The notes beneath the pieces were generated by a model that was not told the DNA's origin, ran no database searches, and worked only from the letters and a program-made list of their open reading frames with translations. This document shows, piece after piece, positions 52,106-61,890 of a DNA stretch of 64,000 nt. A program made the translations under genes and the position numbers. Numbering within the stretch: the stretch's first letter is position 1; each line of letters begins with the position of its first letter. Origin of the DNA: Bolinopsis microptera (Eukaryota > Ctenophora > Tentaculata > Lobata > Bolinopsidae); assembly GCF_026151205.1 (NCBI RefSeq), contig NC_087082.1:3748001-3812000 (forward strand). Reading direction: 5' to 3'.

Positions 52106-52187
52106 ACTGGGCGGCGCTCAGCCTGTCATTCCGCAAAATTTCCATTCGGATTATGAACATAAATATAATAGCCTAGGGTCCCCAGGT
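52106..52187 (+). mobile_element. 80-bp ACTGGGC..CCAGGT short element, copy 3
   Basis: Starts ACTGGGCGGCGCTCAGCCTG and ends TAGCCTAGGGTCCCCAGGTT. It interrupts a unit of the tandem array, so it is mobile. Confidence 0.78.
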
Positions 52188-53377
52188 TAATAGATATTAG
52201 CAACATAAATATTGAACAACGTATATTCACGCAATTGATAAAAAAAACTGACTAACAAAACGGAAAATAAAAACTAATATACAGCAGCTTTATCTCATCC
52301 CAAAACTGAATACGTTGTCAACGACAATTTTTTTCTCATTTTATTTATTCTGATTTTTTGTTAAATTTTATTCTTAAGCAAAAATTTAACAGCTGAATAG
52401 TATATAAACATTAGCAACATGAATATTGAATAAAATACAATTGATAAAACAACTGACTAAAAAACAGAACTTAAAAACTAATATACAGCAGCTTTATGAT
52501 TTATCATATCCCAAAACTGAATACGTTGTCAATGTCAATTTTTTTCTCCTTTGCTTTATTCTGATTTTTGTTAAATTTTATTCTTAAGCAAATAAAAAGA
52601 GCAAAAATTTACCAGCTGAATAGTATATAAACATTAGCATCATGAATATTGAATAACACACAATTAATTAAACAACTGACTAGTAATAGTGACTAACAAA
52701 ACGGAACATAAAAACTAATATACAGCAGCTTAATCATATCCCAAAACTGAATACGTTGTAAATTTTTTTTCTTTTTCTTTACTCTGATTTTTTGTTAAAT
52801 TTTATTCTTAAGCAAATAAAAAGAGCCAAAATTCAACAGCTGAATAGTATATAATCATTAGCATAATGAATATTGAATAACACACAATTAATTAAACAAC
52901 TGACTAACAAAACGGAACATAAAAACTAATATACAGCAGCTTAATCATATCCCAAAACTGAATACGTTGCCAATTTTTTTTCTCCTTCTTTATTCTGATT
53001 TTTTGTTAAATTGATCGCTTAAATTTAAGAGTTGTTTAAATGTAAATTATCAGTGACTGTTGACCCTTCGATCGCTTACACACAAAACTAAAGGGTTGCT
53101 TAAGGATTCTTAAGCATGCTAAATGCACGAAATTATATAAGGGCCGATTATGGATTGACTACAATGAGACACAATAAGCTGCCCAATCTATGACCAAGTA
53201 ATCTACCGACGAACGGAAGTTAGGGGCGACAAGGTTTGTTATTAAATTTGGTTAATTTTCGAACTTTGTTGACAGTGACAAATTTAAACGCCGTAGTATT
53301 ATATAGGAATGTCGCCATTAGTGATCATTCGCACTGTTGTATTGATAAAGAAAAATATTTTCTTATTTTTTCATTAC

Positions 53378-53890
53378 CTGTGGAAATGAGACACATCCAG
53401 GCTGTTGAGCACAGTAGAAGACCGGAGTCTGGGTTACTGACTGCTCGGTAGTCTCCCCTCCGCAACCACACTCGTCAGTTAAGCAATCAGAGACACCATC
53501 ACAGACGTAATATACAGGGATCAAACAAGTCCAATTTGTTGTGTCCAATACTGGATATTTGTGTATCGACATGGGGCAAGCATGAATGTCTTCAGGTGAT
53601 AGAAGTAATGTGTCCATAATCTTCATTATGTTGTTATAAAATGGTCTATTGTATGTCAATGAGGTTTCATTGACATTCCGATGAAGGAAATAGTCAACAT
53701 CATCTCTGCACGTTCTTCTCGGAAAATCTGCAAGTCCTATCGAGTAAAGAGGTGGACTTTTGTACACTTCCGTAGTTATTATTACCTTTTCTTTAGACAA
53801 GGGTTCTCGTGGGTCATTGGAGCCGAGGACGAGGTCAAGGATGAAAACTTGAATTAATATTCCTATTATTAAATGGCTCCTTCTTGTCAT
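53378..53890 (-). CDS. First exon of secreted/membrane LDLa-domain protein (orphan)
   Basis: Open frame of 171 codons from ATG at 53,890 to a donor CAG|GTAATG at 53,378/53,377. Residues 1-24 (MTRRSHLIIGILIQVFILDL..) are a signal peptide with a hydrophobic core. Several NxT/NxS sites follow. An LDL-receptor class A module (YYVCDGVSDCLTDECGC) is followed by a second module that starts with PVFYCAQQPGCVSF and is cut by the intron just before its CDG motif. LDLa modules bind calcium and ligands in receptors such as GRL101-type GPCRs. No later exon was found down to 46 kb; that space holds satellite and transposons. The gene may be cut off here or continue after a very long intron. Start chosen at the signal peptide. 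Confidence 0.65.
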
Positions 53891-53995
53891 GACACTAATT
53901 TTCAAGGACTGCCAGAAAATTCGGTATGCACGAGTGCAGCTGTCCAACGTTCAAAGAAAGAGGAAGAAAACTCGACTGCCCTATATCTAAGATAG

Positions 53996-54252
53996 TTTAT
54001 TAAATACAGAATAAATACACGAATCAACGCTCGCGTTCTTGAAGATATTATTTTTAAGAAACCACTCAGCAAAATAATATAATTTGATCAATAGCAATTA
54101 TTCCATGTTTGATGCTGTATCGAAAAATAAATTTGTAAAACTAAGCACTAAGAATAAGATCCTGATCAGTAAGAGAGCGTTGATTTGTGAGAAAGCGCGA
54201 TCCGCGAGCGTTGATTCGTGGATTAATAAACATTTATTCTGTATTTAATAAA
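53996..54252. mobile_element. 257-bp MITE with 50-bp inverted ends
   Basis: Ends pair: TTTATTAAATACAGAATAAA at the left and its complement at the right, continuing inward through ACGAATCAACGCTCGCG / CGCGAGCGTTGATTCGT. It lies about 100 bp upstream of the LDLa exon start. Target duplication not clear. Confidence 0.75.
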
Positions 54253-54477
54253 TTTTTATCGTGGTGTCTGCAGTTTCTGTTGCGGCTACTGCTGCCAAGG
54301 TATAGATAAGCGTGTTTAAGTACGCTCCCAACCGGGCAACATGTAGAGATACCGCATTTTTTCCAGCCATGCCGGTATCCAGTCTTCTCCTTTTATAGCA
54401 GAGAGGTGGAACCGTACCACAGTAGGACTCCACATCGCCGACATTGTAAACATTGTATTGCAATGTCAAATTTTAAT

Positions 54478-54685
54478 TGAATATGTAAAGTTTTTTGTCG
54501 CACTTTAGGTCGTGTCGCACTACAGTACAGGTATCGTACTGTAGTGCGACAGTGTCGGCCTTGAAAATTCTCTGTCGCACTACGGTACGTGTTGCACTAC
54601 GATCCAGGTAGCGTACTTTAGTGCGACAGTGTCGAACTTGAAGGTTTTGCACTAGGGTACGTGTCGCACTACAGTACGGAAACCA
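54478..54685. repeat. Inverted GTCGCACTACAGTACGTG repeats
   Basis: About eight copies of a GTCGCACTA(C/A)(A/G)GTAC motif in both orientations. They look like subterminal repeats of a DNA transposon; no ends were defined. Confidence 0.65.
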
Positions 54686-54823
54686 GGGGACCAGGAGAAG
54701 ACTCATAATATCAATAACAAGGTTGGAAATGTCTCGTCCGTATATAAAAGTTTGGCATTGAAATCAGATTTACCGTGGACGATCAGAGTATTATACCCAT
54801 CAACGGATGGTACCCGTAATCTT

Positions 54824-54882
54824 ACTGGGCGGCGCTCTATGCAATTGTGAACATAAATATAATAGCCTGGGGTCCCCAGGTA
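54824..54882 (+). mobile_element. Short element ACTGGGC..CCAGGT, copy 4 (internally deleted)
   Basis: Starts ACTGGGCGGCGCTC, lacks the TCATTCCGC block, ends TAGCCTGGGGTCCCCAGGT. Confidence 0.7.
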
Positions 54883-54987
54883 ACCCGTAATAAAAATGGT
54901 TAATATTTGTTTTAATTGTTCATGTTTCAGAAATTAGAACCGGCAACGAGACGCATCTCATTTTCAGCATGTTATAAACATTTAATA

Positions 54988-57028
54988 AAGGACCAGTTAA
55001 CTGAAAAATTTGTAGTCTCCAATTTGGCTAAGATTTAAATCAGCTGTGACAAACTGGCAAAGAATCGTATCGCCGAAAGAACCAATTCTCTAGCGTACTT
55101 GTAACGCGTGTTATTGCAATAATAAGCTGTGGCCTCGTGACGTCATAAAGTCCCTCAGTGCGCGCTTGCATAGCGTAATTTACATTACAAATGTTTATCA
55201 TCGTCAATAAAACACGTGTAACTCACTCAAATTTTAGAATTATGACTATTACCCTAGTTCTCCAAAATCCTTATAGTTTTGGCTATCATTCTAACTAAAG
55301 GAATAGCTGATTGGATGTACAGTGCTCACGTCATGATTTTAAACAGTGATATAGGTTCTTGAACAGTGGCGGGTGAAGGTACGGTAAGAAAGTTTCTGCT
55401 ATTACAACTTATGTCATATGTGATAATTTTGGATTGTTTTCATTGCTTAATTACACAAGCAGCTAGGGAGACTGTACCGATTATTTTCCCCCAGTCCATG
55501 AAACTCTAACGAATTTAGAAAGGATTTAGAAAGGATAAGTAGGAGTTTGTTCAGTTCCGAGAGCAATTATATTTATAGCATAGCGAAATTTATAACTTTA
55601 ATCCGTATGTGTCAGCCAGTACAGGAGACAAGAAGTCTTGCTATTTTACGGCCGTTCCTCTGGGACCATTAGTAGAAGTAGCTTCCATCAGAACAGTGCC
55701 GTGGGAACAGAATTCCCGCCAAAATACCCGGTCTCGGGTCTACCAAATAGTAATACTGTTCGGAGTGTACGGTGTGCAGTGTGTTTTGAATTAGACTTAC
55801 GGCTTACCTAGTTGTTATCCTAATTGCATTATCATCGGTACATAACATAAATAAACTACTGGTACGTTTAAATACCAAGTGCAAACGTGTTCAGTCTATC
55901 GACCCACTGAACAATTATAGAATTTCCAAGACCCTATTATTCTCTGGCCATATATTACGGCACGATCGATTGTTAGATGGCTAAACGACCAACGTTATAA
56001 TCTATACAATTCTAAAACTATGAGCTAGCACTTTAATCTAAAAATACACTTTTAATATTACTCCTGATTTTTGCATTTCACGTAAAACATTGTCGCCACA
56101 GGTTGATCATAAACAGTAACAGCTTAATTTGAGATAAATGACTTATGAGTTTCTTTAAAGTTAACTCTTAAGTTGTGTACTCCAGTCATTTATGGACATT
56201 TATGGAAATGAACCTGCAAATGTTCAAATACTCACGAAACTTTGCACAGACCTTCCTGAAGGTATGAATAAACGATTTTCGTTTGGAGACATTTTTTTGA
56301 TCGTGGAGAAAACCCAGGAGGGCCACGCCCATATTGACCCAATAACGTAACCGACCCCTTGCTTCTGAAGGTCGTAGAGACTTCCAAATAGGCTTAAACG
56401 AAGCCACATATGCATGTTTACATAGGAGTTATTGAGCAACACATGGCCTAAAATCCTTACTTTTCGAGAAATTCGCCAAAAACCATTTTGGGCGTGGTGC
56501 TGAGCCCATTTTCGATAGGATTGTGATAGAGTCTTGAGACAGGGTGCAAAAGAACCGCAATTAGCATATTAATATATGACTTACGAACAAACATATGCCT
56601 TAAAGTGCTTACTTTTTCAGTTATTGGCGAAAAACTGATTTTCGGTTCCAGAAATCATGCAAAACTATGGGTATCTGGTAACTTGGGCTATGAAGGCCCT
56701 AAAGGCTTCTGAATGTGTGCAAATTGTGCAGAATGGCCATGTTTATATACAACTTATGAAGCAACATGTACCCTAAATTACTTACTTTTCGAGTTATTCG
56801 GGGGAAAAGATTGTATTATGTCCATTTTCTACCTGTAAAATACAGTCTCACGAGCTCTTCTGCGCGCGGGAGGGACTTTATGACGTCATCGCCAAAATAA
56901 TACAAACGCTATTTACACGCGTTAGAGAGCAGTTAGAGATTTAGGAATTTCAACTCGTTGCTTAGTTTGCTATTTGTCACAATCTGTCAAAATATGAGGA
57001 TAACTTTTTTTTCAGTTAACTGGTCCTT
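54988..57028. mobile_element. 2.04-kb DNA element with TA target site
   Basis: Terminal inverted repeats AAGGACCAGTTAACTGAAAAA (54,988-55,008) and its complement (57,008-57,028), flanked by TA on both sides. Similarity continues inward with GACGTCATAAAGTCCCTC / GAGGGACTTTATGACGTC blocks (55,138; 56,869), so the arms are about 170 bp. No transposase frame is found. TA duplication suggests a Tc1/mariner-like mover. The centre holds the ~180-bp triplet at 56,270-56,810. Confidence 0.68.
56270..56810. repeat. Diverged tandem triplet of ~180 bp
   Basis: Three diverged copies sharing ACATATGC, CTTACTTTTCGAG and an ATTCGCCAAAAACC-like block (near 56,400-56,490, 56,570-56,640, 56,745-56,810). Non-coding. 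Confidence 0.55.
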
Positions 57029-57337
57029 TAAGTGTAAGTTCATATGCTCTGTTATGTGTTGAGTTCAGCTTTTATGGTTAAGGTTATCTAGGCTAACTTC
57101 AAGCTTACTGGTCTCTTGCTCGCTTCTCAGCAAGAAAGACTAGCAAGCTAGGTAACTATAAACTTAAACCGTATTACTCCAAACTCTGACCATAAACAGT
57201 AAAATTTGCTGTTTGCGTTTAACTGGTATTTAACGTGTCCAAAATAGCAGTGTTTTTGTTAATCAACAATAACAAATAATGAAATAAACCATTAGGGAAG
57301 CAATTTTTTATGTCATGGAGAGATTTGGAATGAGCCG

Positions 57338-57963
57338 ACCTTATCACGTAAATGTGGCACTGTGGCACTTGTGGCACTATATCATGTGGCACTTGCTGCA
57401 CTCACATGTGGCACATGTGGCACTAACATATGTAACATGTGGCACATGTAGTTGACCGATGATCACAATAGTAATACAATCATGTCATTTGTAATTCGTA
57501 ATCGTATGTAATTATGGTTCATATATATGATAAGAACACTGATCAATTCAAGCTTAACAAGCCAAATTATGATATCAATCATTAAACAAATTAATATCGT
57601 CTTGAGCGTTATTTATGATTGCTGATCGCAGTATGAATCGGGCAGAATTATATTTCACGATAATATCGTAAAAATCAATTTTATAACTTAAAGTTGAAGT
57701 AGCAACCAGTTCAGTTGACGATTCTTGCAACAACAAAAAAAGCAGTATTGTACCTAACTATGCAGCATATTGGAGCCACAAGTGCCACATGTGAGTGCCA
57801 CTAGTGCCGCATGCTGCATATGATAGTGTCGCAAGTGCCACATGTGAGTGCCACAAGTGCCACATGCTACATGATGATAGTGTCGCAAGTGCCACATGTG
57901 AGTGCCGCAAGTGCCACATGATAGTGCCACAAGTGCCACAGTGCCACATTTACGTTATAAGGT
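57338..57963. mobile_element. 626-bp element with TGGCAC subterminal repeats
   Basis: Inverted ends ACCTTATCACGTAAATGTGG (57,338) and its near-perfect complement (ending 57,963), each followed inward by several GTGGCACTTGTGGCACT units (right array 57,775-57,950). The centre has no open frame. The array at 50,868-51,185 is a related copy with one end. All short frames here are repeat products. Confidence 0.72.
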
Positions 57964-58149
57964 TGTCTGTTTACGTTCAAGTCAACGCCCGTACGTAACG
58001 GTAAACGTTTGAATGCCTCCGGGCTCCGAGCGTTCATTTTGATGTCCGTTTTTAACTTTAAATGGATACAATGAGATAAAACAATGTTGTCGGAATTAGA
58101 CAGTAAATAAACAATAATGAATAAAAATAAGTCACTAGTATAGCAATAA

Positions 58150-58590
58150 GCAAATAATAATGAAATTATTGCTCCTTAATTCGTGAATTTGCGTTAACAT
58201 AAATAAGGTCTCGCTGCTTGTTAACTGTGAGGCGGTTTCTTTTTTTGTAATCATCCAGTCGTACAAGCTCCAATTCGTCTCACAGGGTGAGGCTGATGTC
58301 GATTGCGACAGCGCTTTCATTGCAAAACTCTGTAGTTGCGAGTTCGGGTACCTCGCAACCGAAGTTGCTCCACCAAGAGACTGGACCGTCAGAATCTTGG
58401 CTAAAACTTGAGGCAGCGTCAGTAGAGAATAATCCCCTTTTCTCTCGGTAGAACGTGTACTGCGAAAGTATCTTCTTCTTTGTTGCGCCGTCACACCACG
58501 TGTCCATGACATCTAGAAACTCCTTCCAGACATCCTGATTCGTGTGTTGATCATATCCCTGATATATAAGCCGGGTGAACACAAAACCCT
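58150..58590 (-). pseudogene. hAT transposase C-terminal fragment
   Basis: Minus-strand frames hold the hAT dimerisation region: PVSWWSNFGCEVPEL (58,390-58,345) in one frame, then FAMKALSQSTSASPCETNWS (58,330-58,270) in another, with a frameshift between them near 58,335. Upstream is FLDVMDTWCDGATKK. N-terminal zinc finger and DDE core are missing. Dead. Confidence 0.75.
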
Positions 58591-59084
58591 ACTGAATGTA
58601 GTATATATATAGGGGGGAATGGAGCTCGAGCCACCTTTTGTTGGCAAGACTGACCATATCGCTTTTAGTTTTATAGTTTCAATTGCGAAAAGCAAAATTT
58701 GCTAACTTTAAGGTGAACAGATAATATTTGTAATAAATTACACCGATGAAACCAACAGGAATCTTAAGACTATTGTCTGAAATTCTATTATCGGCTCGAG
58801 AATTGAGCATAAATAGTCGACTTCTATTCAGAAACACTAGCGGAGTTTTAGGGCCTGAAACGTGCATGCATGCGCGCTAAAACTCTTTTCACTCATCTAG
58901 AACATGTAAAATTGCGGGAAACGATGGCGTGTCGACGTGTTAATATTTTAAATCTGATTAACGTTCCTTTATACATATGTTCCGAACGTTAAAATCATTT
59001 AGCGAACGCGTTCACAAACTATTTTTAGTGAACGTTCCGTACGTTCACTACAACTAAGCCGGGTGTCTATCAAAGTAAATACTC

Positions 59085-59690
59085 ATACTGTGACAATGGC
59101 ATCAACTGTGTGGCACCCGATATCCTAAAAAGAGTAGATATTGACAATATAATCCTTAATCTGTTTAACCGTGCTACTGCTATTAGTATTGTGGATGGAG
59201 ATTGGAGATGCTCCCGCCCATTCATGCATGGCGGATTATCAATATTGTCCCAATGTCCAAAATAGGAAATCTCACAAAGGCTGACAACTACATTAAGTGG
59301 TTCACCATCATCAATTGTCAGCAAAACTCTCAACCGCATGATCCTTATCAGTTAAGTTGAGAGAGACCCGCTCGGGGTATTCTGATGAACATACTGACAG
59401 CATGCCTACGGTATCCGTATTGTATTCCAAGGCCCATAAGTTAGGCTGATTCGACACTATGGAAAAATCCATTCTTGCAGGAGTTATGCAAGGGAATACG
59501 CTACCTGTTTGTCATAACTTATATTGAAGCTGTGTTGTGCAAAAGTCATAGAAGGTCGTGATCAATTGGCTTCAAACTCGTTGTAATAGACCAAAATCAT
59601 ATGTCATATGTAAGACCATGAAGATTATACTTTTCCGAGCCACCGTTGAGCCTGTATTGTTCTATGGCTGAGACCCATTGGATATCAGTT
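59085..59690 (+). pseudogene. Degenerate non-LTR reverse transcriptase
   Basis: Plus-strand pieces in shifting frames: APDILKRVDIDNIILNLFN (59,110-59,165), IVPMSKIGNLTKADNY (about 59,240-59,290), SIVSKTLNRMILI (59,315-59,350) and KIILFRATVEPVLFYG (about 59,620-59,670). Order and motifs match RT domain motifs 1-3 and the late FRATVEPVLLYGSE motif of CR1/RTE-like elements. Several stops and frameshifts. The last part lies inside the right inverted arm. Confidence 0.68.
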
Positions 59691-60149
59691 AGTTGCTGTC
59701 TGATAACTATAATAAGCGTATCAATGGCTGTTACAGTAGGCCCTCAACAGTTGAATACCATCCCCAATCCACAGTGATGATCAGTCGAAGCATAATGAAA
59801 CTATATAAGCCAAGTATTTAGCGAGACACAATGATGAACTGGCCGATCAAGCACTTTTTGGGATTCCCAGCATGAAATAACAACACCTGTTTCAAAAAAG
59901 TTAAAGTTAAAGATTAAACTTACCGTTGCCTAATTCTGAGAACATGGAACGCACACGTGCAAATATGATTTTACGCGCGAATTACCCAGAAACTGAAACT
60001 TAATGCTGAAAGAGAATCTAATCACTATGACTAATTGCGTCGCGCGGGGAATAATTTTGGTCACGTACATCATTTTGTGTTTCCTTTTAAATACAATTAC
60101 CAGTGCAGAGAGTGGTTTCAGAAACGCAAATTCAACTTGCAAAGATGAA

Positions 60150-60290
60150 TTTACCTGGGAACGGTACCTCGCTCAGGCTTTTGTATTTATTAAGTTAAAC
60201 ACATTGATTTAACATTGAACATATTATGGCGATTAAAAATATGCCTATAGCAGATAGGGCGGAATGACAGGTTCAGCAACGCCCAGGACT
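60150..60290 (-). mobile_element. Long-form ACTGGGC-type element in right arm
   Basis: Carries TACCTGGGAACGGTACCTCG..AGGC at one side and GGCGGAATGACAGGTTCAGC at the other, with a longer centre than the 80-bp copies. The counterpart in the left arm is 45,495-45,632. Confidence 0.6.
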
Positions 60291-61034
60291 TACAAGCAGC
60301 AAATTCTGCTACTGCTAGTGCTATCACGGAGAATCAAAGCAAATATTATAGTGGTACCGTGGCATGTCCATTCTTGGTCAGCGTTGTATAGGTTGCATGG
60401 ATAAGTCCCTGCTTGCTGTTGGCGTTGCTGCGGTGAGGCTAGCTGGAACAATTGTCGTAGAACTTTTTGGCTTCGTACTCTCTTCACTTCTTTCTCCGCA
60501 CAAAACTGTTTAATCCGTGGGAGGCCCTGTTATTCAAATAAAGTTCTAAACCCTCAATCAAGCGTTTAGTTCTAAAACTGGTTATATTATGAAAATTGTA
60601 GTTTTGTAGCTTTTCTCATAACTATCGTCCTATCGAACTGATGATCAATAAACATCACGCGGTTTGCTACAATCAAGTTAATATAAGGGGTCGTTTACGT
60701 ATCAGCAGAGGGGTCTTCCAAATTGCAAATGATTACGATTGACCAGATAATATTGTAATTTTGGCACAATAGCACAATACTCATAGCGATACCCGGATTT
60801 AACATTTAAACAATTTGTAATCGTATTGCCATGCAGTGTTTGTGTAACTGAAGATAGTAATCGCTTTTCTTGTCAAAAAGTTAATATTTATTTCCTTCGA
60901 TGGTAAATTATTTTGTCCTAACTTCATATATTTTCTAATAATATAAAATTGGTTTAGGACCAATACAATGTCAATAAGTCATGTGGCATGTAAGGCGCCA
61001 ACGACAAATTGCTAAAAGGCGCGGCGCAACTGCT

Positions 61035-61293
61035 GAAAACTGCCACTAACTGTCACTAACTGCCACTAACTGCCACTAACTGCCACTAACTGCCACTAAC
61101 TGCTACAAACTGCCACTAACTGCTGCAAACGGCGCGCACAGTGCGTGGGCGCGATTGTAGCAGTTAGTGGCAGTTAGTGGCAGTTAGTAGCAGTTAGTGG
61201 CAGTTAGTAGCAGTTAGTGGCAGTTTGTGGCAGTTAGTGGCAGTTAGTGGCAGTTAGTGGCAGTTAGTAGCAGTTAGTGGCAGTTTCTTTGCA
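61035..61293. repeat. Inverted CCACTAACTG decamer arrays (right arm)
   Basis: Same structure as 43,873-44,085: about eight forward units, a GC-rich spacer with GCGTGGGCGCGATTG, then about thirteen inverse units. Ends in GTTTCTTTGCACTTAGCTCC. Confidence 0.9.
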
Positions 61294-61364
61294 CTTAGCT
61301 CCTCCTGTGTTCAAGCTTCCTGAACATACGTGAGATCAGAACTAAGAAAGCATATATATTTTAT

Positions 61365-61415
61365 ATATCCATAGACACAGTGTTTCGTCCTATTAGGACT
61401 CATCAGTAGGGCTCA
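61365..61415 (-). ncRNA. Type I hammerhead ribozyme, downstream copy
   Basis: Minus strand: core CTGATGA (61,406-61,400), stem II GTCC/GGAC with TAATA loop, core GAAA (61,386-61,383), stem III of three pairs (ACA/TGT) with CTG loop, cleavage after C at 61,374 (GTC). Stem I pairs in four of five positions next to the core (TATGG with CCCTA). All invariant core bases are present. Confidence 0.8.
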
Positions 61416-61642
61416 AATCATCAGGGTTGATTTTTGCTGATGGCGGGAATCGAACCAGCAATCTTACGACTGCTGGCCCGGGACAATGCCACTGCACCAC
61501 CAAGCCCTTAATGATGAGGGAAAGAAATAGGTACCAGAGTGCTCTACAGACTCATTACGAGTTAGGAGCTTTGCGTTTAAGCTAAGCGGTAGATCTATTC
61601 ATTCCCCAGAGTGCTCAAGCTTAGTAAACTAGACGAGCATAT

Positions 61643-61695
61643 TTATCCATAGAGACAGTGTTTCGTCCTATTAGGACTCATCAGTATGGCTTATC
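61643..61695 (-). ncRNA. Type I hammerhead ribozyme, upstream copy
   Basis: Minus strand: CTGATGA (61,684-61,678), same stem II and loop, GAAA (61,664-61,661), predicted cleavage after C at 61,652. Stem I pairs perfectly over five positions (CCATA with TATGG). Stem III has one C-C mismatch compared with the other copy, so activity may be reduced. Confidence 0.78.
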
Positions 61696-61705
61696 TTAAA
61701 CAATA

Positions 61706-61890
61706 ATCTCAGAATGTGTGTTTTCTGTCTGTGTGCGTGTAATTTCCGAGCGGCTTAATCAAGAAAACGGTAAGAGTTACGGGGCTGGTTTTTTCGGTAT
61801 AGTGCCGACAAAACTATGAGAAAGCCAAAGGCAAATGGTAAAGGTTTTTTTAAATCGGTCGGTGGCATGGTAAGTGGATTAATTTATGGT
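61706..61890 (+). repeat. Dispersed repeat, copy 2
   Basis: Second copy of the sequence at 37,738-37,930, same orientation, directly next to the hammerhead unit. Confidence 0.75.

Larger units (their letters stand above)
51590..53015 (+). repeat. Tandem array of about 210-250-bp units
   Basis: Six units, each with CATATCCCAAAACTGAATAC, GATTTTTTGTTAAATTTTA and CAGCTGAATAGTATATAA. Units start near 51,592, 51,980, 52,292, 52,504, 52,735 and 52,946. Two later insertions interrupt it: the 126-bp MITE (51,743-51,869) and the 80-bp element (52,106-52,187). Satellite-like, no coding capacity. Confidence 0.88.
43850..61309. mobile_element. 17.5-kb block bounded by large inverted repeats
   Basis: Left arm about 43,850-46,185, right arm about 59,575-61,309, in inverted orientation and nearly identical over most of their length. 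The left arm has about 0.7 kb extra (44,090-44,790). Both outer ends read CACAGGAGGAGCTAAGTGC going inward, and both are flanked by TTCA (43,846-43,849 and 61,310-61,313), as expected for a 4-bp target-site duplication. Arms hold a decamer array, one long-form copy of the ACTGGGC element and, at the inner edge, remains of a non-LTR reverse transcriptase. The inside is a nest of other elements. No transposase that could move the whole block is seen. It may be a composite element or two copies inserted in opposite directions. Confidence 0.55.
61360..61700 (-). mobile_element. Hammerhead-ribozyme SINE (retrozyme-like unit)
   Basis: On the minus strand two hammerhead ribozymes in the same orientation bracket a tRNA-like segment. 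The distance between the two predicted cleavage sites (61,652 and 61,374) is 278 nt, the size of SINE-like hammerhead families such as schistosome Sm-alpha. The tRNA-like part (about 61,505-61,440) has an A box TGGTGGTGCAGTGG and a B box GGTTCGATTCC, so Pol III could transcribe it. No open reading frame. Such units self-cleave from multimeric transcripts and depend on another element for reverse transcription. Function is inferred from motifs. Confidence 0.75.

Noticed and set aside
51590-53015. CRISPR-like array of spaced repeats
   Set aside because: Whole units are repeated, with no unique spacers, and the genome is animal.
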